A stretch of 64,000 bases of DNA from DASZHJ01 sp035517495 (GTDB lineage Bacteria; Pseudomonadota; Alphaproteobacteria; ATCC43930; CGMCC-115725): contig DATIYT010000075.1 of the NCBI GenBank assembly GCA_035517495.1, positions 1 to 64,000 of the forward strand, given 5' to 3'. Under the pieces are notes generated by a model, which saw only the letters and a program-made list of their open reading frames with translations, was not told the origin of the DNA and searched no databases. A program made the translations under genes and the position numbers. Of this stretch, positions 60,645 to 64,000 are shown piece by piece (the first letter of the stretch is position 1; each line of letters opens with the position of its first letter).

Positions 60645-60739
60645 ACTCCGTGGGTTGCCGAGACTCGCAGGGAGCATCGACGAAGATCAGTGCGCTGCCC
60701 AAGAGCGAGCTCGTGGAGTGGGTCGAGTCCGTTCTTTAG
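60645..60739 (+). pseudogene. Degraded thioredoxin 3' end
   Basis: 60680-60739 translates as TKISALPKSELVEWVESVL followed by a stop, nearly identical to the end of trxA (TKIGALPKSKLVEWVESVL). Upstream, GLPRLAG at about 60652 resembles the GIPTL loop but in another frame. It is a truncated, frameshifted relic of a second trx gene, just before the large barrel gene (opposite strand) ends at 60741. Confidence 0.75.
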
Positions 60740-60740
60740 G

Positions 60741-62861
60741 CTAGAACTTGAACCCGATCGCGGTCGAGATCGGCGAGAACGGCAGTGTGCCGGTGCTCTG
60801 ACGATCGACCAGGGTCTGCGCGCCGTTGCCGTTCCAATAGAACTTGAACCCAACCATGACGGCGTTCACATGGAACGTGCCGGGCTCGAAGGCGCTTCTC
60901 GTGAAGCCGCCATAAACCGAGATCGGCACCGCCGGGAAAAGATATTCCCCGCCGAACGAATAGTCGTTTTCATGGGCGCTGGCGAACGGCGTGCTCGTCT
61001 TGGTGTAGTCGAAATCGCCATAGAGCCGCAGGTTCGGGATCGGATAGAGGTTGCCGCCGCCGCCGCCGTAAAAGCCGCTGACCTCGTTCGAGCTGTGGAG
61101 GCCGCCGAACTTGGCGTTGACTTCCCATTGCAATGAGTTTTCGAGAGCCCTGGGTGGGTGCGCGGTTTCGTAGAAATAGCTGCTGAAGTCCGCGAAGCCG
61201 CCATACATCTTGGTGTCGGTGCCGAAGGTGCCGGTGTTGTTGCGCTGATAGCCGAAGGAAGGACCGACGCGCAACCCGGTGTCGGGAATCATCCACAGTC
61301 CGGTCACGCCCGCGGTCCAATCGTCGGTGTGCGGGCCGGTGCTGCTGATGTTGTGGTAGCCGCCATCGAGCTGCAGGCCGAAATTCGGCGCGAGCCCGAG
61401 GATGGCCGAGCCGCCGCCGCCCCACTGATTGCCGTTGGCGCCGACGCTCGGGGAGAAATTCGCGTAGTCGAGATCGAGCTGCGCCGCCGTGAAGAAGGTG
61501 AAGGGATCGGAGAAGGAGACGCCGGTCTGCCCCGAACCGGAGGGCGGCGGAGCGGGCGTCGGACTGGGCGCGGGTGTCGGTGTCGCCGGCGGCGGTTGCG
61601 CGGGTCCGGTCGCCGCCTTGGGCGCCTCAGGCGTCGTCCCGCCGGGTGGATTGACGGGCGCCGGCGTCGAGCCGGTCTCCGTCGTCTCGGTTCCGTCCGG
61701 CTTTTTCGTGGTCTGGGTCGTGTTCGTCGAGCCGTCCTTGTTGATCGTCGTCGTTGTCGTCGTCCCGTTGTATCGAGTGACGGTGACGGTGACGGTCCCG
61801 TCGGGGTGCCAGGTCGTGGTCTTGCTGTCGCCGATATCAAACTGCTCGTTCTTGCTGACATCGCCATTGGTCGCATAGGTGATGAAAATGAAGAGTAGCT
61901 TGGAGAAGCGATAGTAGACCTGGATCGTGCCGTCCTTGAGAACGGTATAGGTCGCACTTTCTTCGCCGCGGCGGGGGCCGTGGACGCCTTGGTCATATGT
62001 GGTGGAGCCGTCCTTGTGTTCGGTGATCGTCCACGTGCCGGTCGCGATTTTGTTCTTGATCGCGCCGATGGTCTGCTTGACCACGCCGCGGTCCGTGGGC
62101 TTGGAGGCGGGCTGAAGCGGAGTGACGGCCGGCGGAGCGGGAGGAGGTGCCGGGGCCGGCGTAGGCGTCGGTGCCGGGGCGGGAGGAGACGTGGGGCTCG
62201 GCGCGGATGCTGTCGGTGCCGGTTGCTCGGCTCCGGCCGCAGCCTTGGGGGGACCGCCGCAGCCTTCGGGCTTCGCAGGCGTCGGCCCGCCGGGCGCCGG
62301 CGTCGAGCCGGTCTCCGTCGTCTTGGTTCCGTCCGGCTTTTCCGTGGTCTCAGTCGTGTTCGTCGAGCCGTCCTTGTTGATCGTCGTCGTTGTGGTCGTC
62401 TTCGTGCCCTTGTCGGCGCCCGTTGCCGTCGTCACCTCACGGGTGATGGTGACGGTCCCGTCGCGGTGCCAGATCGTGGTGGTGGACCGGCCGTCGTCGG
62501 CGTCGCGATCGTGCACGCGCTTGCTGACATCGCCGTTGGTCGCATAGATGATCGTGTAACCGAAGTGCGCCGTGATATACCGGACGATGATCGTGCCGTC
62601 CTTGAGAACGGTGTAGCTCGCATGTTCTTCGCCGTACCCGAAGCCGCCTTGCGTGTAGGTGGTGGAGCCGTCCTTGTGTTCGGTGGTCGTCCACGTGCCG
62701 ATCGCAATTTTGTTCTTGATCGCGCCGACGGTCTGCTTGACCAGGCCGCAGTCGGTGGGCTTGGAGGTGGGTTGCAGCGGTGTGACACTCTGCGCCCAAG
62801 CACCGGTCGCGAGCGTCAGCAGAATCGCTAGCGACGCCCATCGAATAAAATGCCCGACCAT
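60741..62861 (-). CDS. Outer-membrane beta-barrel protein with two 200-220-residue N-terminal repeats and proline-rich linkers
   Basis: A 706-residue exported protein. The signal peptide is WASLAILLTLATGAWAQ. Residues 26-245 and 246-445 are two copies of a module starting VTPLQPTSKPTD (second copy VTPLQPASKPTD), with KQTVGAIKNKIAIGTW and repeated DG turns (HKDGST, LKDGT, HRDGT, NKDGST, KPDGT), each followed by a Pro/Ala linker (PAPAPTPTPAPAPPPAPPA). Residues about 446-706 form an outer-membrane barrel ending in AIGFKF (terminal Phe). The modules would be periplasmic or surface-exposed. Function unknown. AAGGGGG precedes the ATG at 62861. A second linker-barrel gene follows upstream on the same strand. 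Confidence 0.85.
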   Translation of the reverse strand: MVGHFIRWASLAILLTLATGAWAQSVTPLQPTSKPTDCGLVKQTVGAIKNKIAIGTWTTTEHKDGSTTYTQGGFGYGEEHASYTVLKDGTIIVRYITAHFGYTIIYATNGDVSKRVHDRDADDGRSTTTIWHRDGTVTITREVTTATGADKGTKTTTTTTINKDGSTNTTETTEKPDGTKTTETGSTPAPGGPTPAKPEGCGGPPKAAAGAEQPAPTASAPSPTSPPAPAPTPTPAPAPPPAPPAVTPLQPASKPTDRGVVKQTIGAIKNKIATGTWTITEHKDGSTTYDQGVHGPRRGEESATYTVLKDGTIQVYYRFSKLLFIFITYATNGDVSKNEQFDIGDSKTTTWHPDGTVTVTVTRYNGTTTTTTINKDGSTNTTQTTKKPDGTETTETGSTPAPVNPPGGTTPEAPKAATGPAQPPPATPTPAPSPTPAPPPSGSGQTGVSFSDPFTFFTAAQLDLDYANFSPSVGANGNQWGGGGSAILGLAPNFGLQLDGGYHNISSTGPHTDDWTAGVTGLWMIPDTGLRVGPSFGYQRNNTGTFGTDTKMYGGFADFSSYFYETAHPPRALENSLQWEVNAKFGGLHSSNEVSGFYGGGGGNLYPIPNLRLYGDFDYTKTSTPFASAHENDYSFGGEYLFPAVPISVYGGFTRSAFEPGTFHVNAVMVGFKFYWNGNGAQTLVDRQSTGTLPFSPISTAIGFKF
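61527..62786 (-). repeat. Internal duplication within the barrel gene
   Basis: Two in-frame copies: 62127-62786 (220 codons) and 61527-62126 (about 200 codons). Both open with VTPLQP and end in a Pro-rich linker. They encode residues 26-245 and 246-445. Confidence 0.85.
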
Positions 62862-63005
62862 GTGAGCCCCCTTGCATTGGCGGCGCCGACCCCTACCAAA
62901 TCGGGCCACCATCTATAGGTTATCTGATATTCTTATGCGATACAAATAGGGAGCATCCCGAGACTGTCCCGGGGACAACAGCGACGGAAAAGCGGTGGCG
63001 GTGAC

Positions 63006-63092
63006 GCGGGGTCGCCGCCGGCGATCGTGGCGATGCCGGTATGGCGCTCGGGCTGGGTCCCCGAGACCAAACCCGCGGGCACTCGGTCCTAG
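63006..63092 (+). pseudogene. Orphan 3' end of a lipoprotein gene
   Basis: Translates as GSPPAIVAMPVWRSGWVPET and KPAGTRS to a stop, matching the last 28 codons of the gene at 59806-60456 (WRSGWVPETKSVGAQS) with a few changes. No 5' part is present. Confidence 0.8.
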
Positions 63093-63162
63093 AGCGCAAT
63101 CCGGCGAAGTGTGAGCGGTTCGCCGTCAGATTGCGCGACAAAATCAACGAATCTAGGGCGTG
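63006..63162 (+). repeat. 157-bp direct repeat, copy B
   Basis: Copy of 60370-60526, carrying the orphan lipoprotein 3' end and the palindromic element. It lies in the 351-base gap 62862-63212 between the two barrel genes. Confidence 0.9.
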
Positions 63163-63190
63163 ATCCGATTCTTGATCGAATCACGCTCTA
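63091..63190. repeat. Palindromic intergenic element (alphaproteobacterial type), longer copy
   Basis: GCGCAATCCGGCGAA pairs imperfectly with TTCGCCGTCAGATTGCGC. A second hairpin follows, GCGTGAT-x-CGAT-TCTTG-ATCG-x-ATCACGC (63158-63186), and the element ends GCTCTAG. The first part also occurs at 60455-60526. Elements with this layout are common between genes in Rhizobiales genomes. Confidence 0.7.
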
Positions 63191-63212
63191 GACGTGAGGG
63201 TATTAGGACCGC

Positions 63213-64000
63213 TCAGAACTTGACTCCAAAGCCGACCGTGCCCGCGACGGTGCCGCGCCGCTCCAGCGTGAACTTTTCATCGATGCCGAATATCGGCAGC
63301 GTCCTGCTGACGCTAGAGGGACCGATCCAGTGCAGACCGGCATCGAATTGTATATTGCTGTAGCCGGTCCACGGTAATGGAACGGTGAGGCCGATGCCGA
63401 GCTCGGGTGCCGCAGCGTATCCGTTGACGCTGAAGCGCAGATCGGAGGAGGGTATGTCCTCGAAGAAGCAGTCGTCATCGATCCAGGCGCCGGCCTCCAG
63501 ATACATCGCGAACCAGTTCGCGATCCGCGGCCGCAACTGAACATAGGGATTGATAATCCAACCGCCGGAAGTATCGAAGCGACTGCCGAAGTCCTCCTCG
63601 CGCTCCCAGCCCGTGGCATAGCCGCCGAAGCGCAGACCGCCCGCGAAATCGATCGGCGTATTGGCGAGCCAGATCGGCGTTTGATAATTGAAGTTCAGCG
63701 TGGGTGCGTAGGCGGTCGTGCGATGCGAGAGGACCGTGGACGTGCTGCCCGGGAACGTCATGCCTTCGAAGGTAAAGGGAAGCGTCGTTGCCGTGACGTC
63801 GCGGCGCATCGGCATGAAGAAATTGTCCTGGCCGAGATAGAACGCGGAGGCGCCGAAGGTCATGGGACCCGTCAGCGCCGTCGGCGCGGTCGGCAGCGAC
63901 GACTCGGTCTTCTTCTCCTCGGGCGGGGTCAGCTCGGGCGCGTACGGCGCCGGGGTGAACGTGGGCGTGGGTGTCGGCGTTGGGGTCGGCGTGGGTGTCG
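63213..64000 (-). CDS. Outer-membrane beta-barrel protein with proline/threonine linker (5' end outside window)
   Basis: The visible 262 codons have no stop upstream to the window edge. A (TP)n linker (codons reading TPTPTPTPTFTPAPYAP) leads to a C-terminal barrel of about 216 residues that starts MTFGASAFYLGQDNFFMP and ends VAGTVGFGVKF, the terminal Phe expected of outer-membrane barrels. The layout (long proline-rich linker, then a barrel) matches the neighbouring 706-residue protein, though the two barrels are not close in sequence. The N-terminal module and start are beyond 64000. Function unknown. Confidence 0.8.
   Translation of the reverse strand, partial: TPTPTPTPTPTPTFTPAPYAPELTPPEEKKTESSLPTAPTALTGPMTFGASAFYLGQDNFFMPMRRDVTATTLPFTFEGMTFPGSTSTVLSHRTTAYAPTLNFNYQTPIWLANTPIDFAGGLRFGGYATGWEREEDFGSRFDTSGGWIINPYVQLRPRIANWFAMYLEAGAWIDDDCFFEDIPSSDLRFSVNGYAAAPELGIGLTVPLPWTGYSNIQFDAGLHWIGPSSVSRTLPIFGIDEKFTLERRGTVAGTVGFGVKF

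Noticed and set aside
61980..62831. 283-codon plus-strand frame
   Set aside because: Gly/Arg-rich antisense shadow of the repetitive barrel gene.

Overview
The window is 64 kb of GC-rich DNA with short gaps, tightly spaced operons and GGAGG-type ribosome binding sites. Protein types point to an alphaproteobacterium (Rhizobiales/Rhodospirillales-like): a Tat-exported DUF882 peptidase after an L,D-transpeptidase, an XRE regulator of the alphaproteobacterial type, MBL-rhodanese persulfide dioxygenase, and palindromic intergenic elements containing 'tctagagcg'. No tRNA, rRNA, transposase, integrase or CRISPR array was recognised. The genus cannot be read from the sequence.

Layout. 1-19.4 kb: 3' end of groEL with a strong terminator, then housekeeping and accessory enzymes (LVIVD propeller, thioesterase, persulfide dioxygenase, M24 protein, gluconokinase, MetE-like protein), a cell-wall pair (L,D-transpeptidase plus DUF882 peptidase), a transporter, phosphonoacetate hydrolase, glpD, an FMN reductase and a TauE/SafE carrier. 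19.4-30.7 kb: an AT-richer gap leading to an XRE regulator, a flavin monooxygenase followed by two alpha/beta hydrolases, a DUF952-HAD fusion, a sterol desaturase, an IlvE-like aminotransferase, a DinG-type helicase with a probable 5' frameshift, and a TerB-like protein. 30.7-34.9 kb: a three-gene minus-strand operon (haem-oxygenase-like diiron protein, GlcG/HbpS protein, truncated Rieske protein) behind a TGTATACA palindrome, then a large secreted unknown and a cold-shock gene.

35-51.3 kb is a CoA-thioester catabolic region. A minus-strand series (SDR, LigI-like lactonase, Asp/Glu-racemase-like protein, HMG-CoA-synthase-like/OB-fold protein, thiolase) runs divergently from a plus-strand series (acyl-CoA dehydrogenase, MaoC hydratase, FabG-like SDR). 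ArfB, a second acyl-CoA dehydrogenase, HMG-CoA lyase, a higBA toxin-antitoxin pair, enoyl-CoA hydratase and a CaiB/BaiF CoA-transferase follow. Two acyl-CoA ligases (35.2 and 55.4 kb) could feed these steps. The substrate is unknown.

51.3-64 kb: several small lipoproteins, three of them paralogues sharing a GCR-x11-YC motif; a TauD-type dioxygenase; MmgE/PrpD; a CoA ligase; a multispanning membrane protein; thioredoxin; an amidohydrolase; and finally a duplication-rich segment with two proline-linker outer-membrane barrel proteins, a decayed thioredoxin 3' end and a 157-bp repeat carrying a lipoprotein gene end.

The most distinctive unexplained signals are: (i) six intergenic gaps holding degenerate arrays of 8-10-bp units, at least five with an inverted partner arm, each with its own unit sequence; (ii) the C-x14-C small lipoprotein family; (iii) the diiron/GlcG/truncated-Rieske operon; (iv) the HMG-CoA-synthase-like protein with Gln at the catalytic Cys position; and (v) the large two-repeat barrel protein in its duplicated setting.
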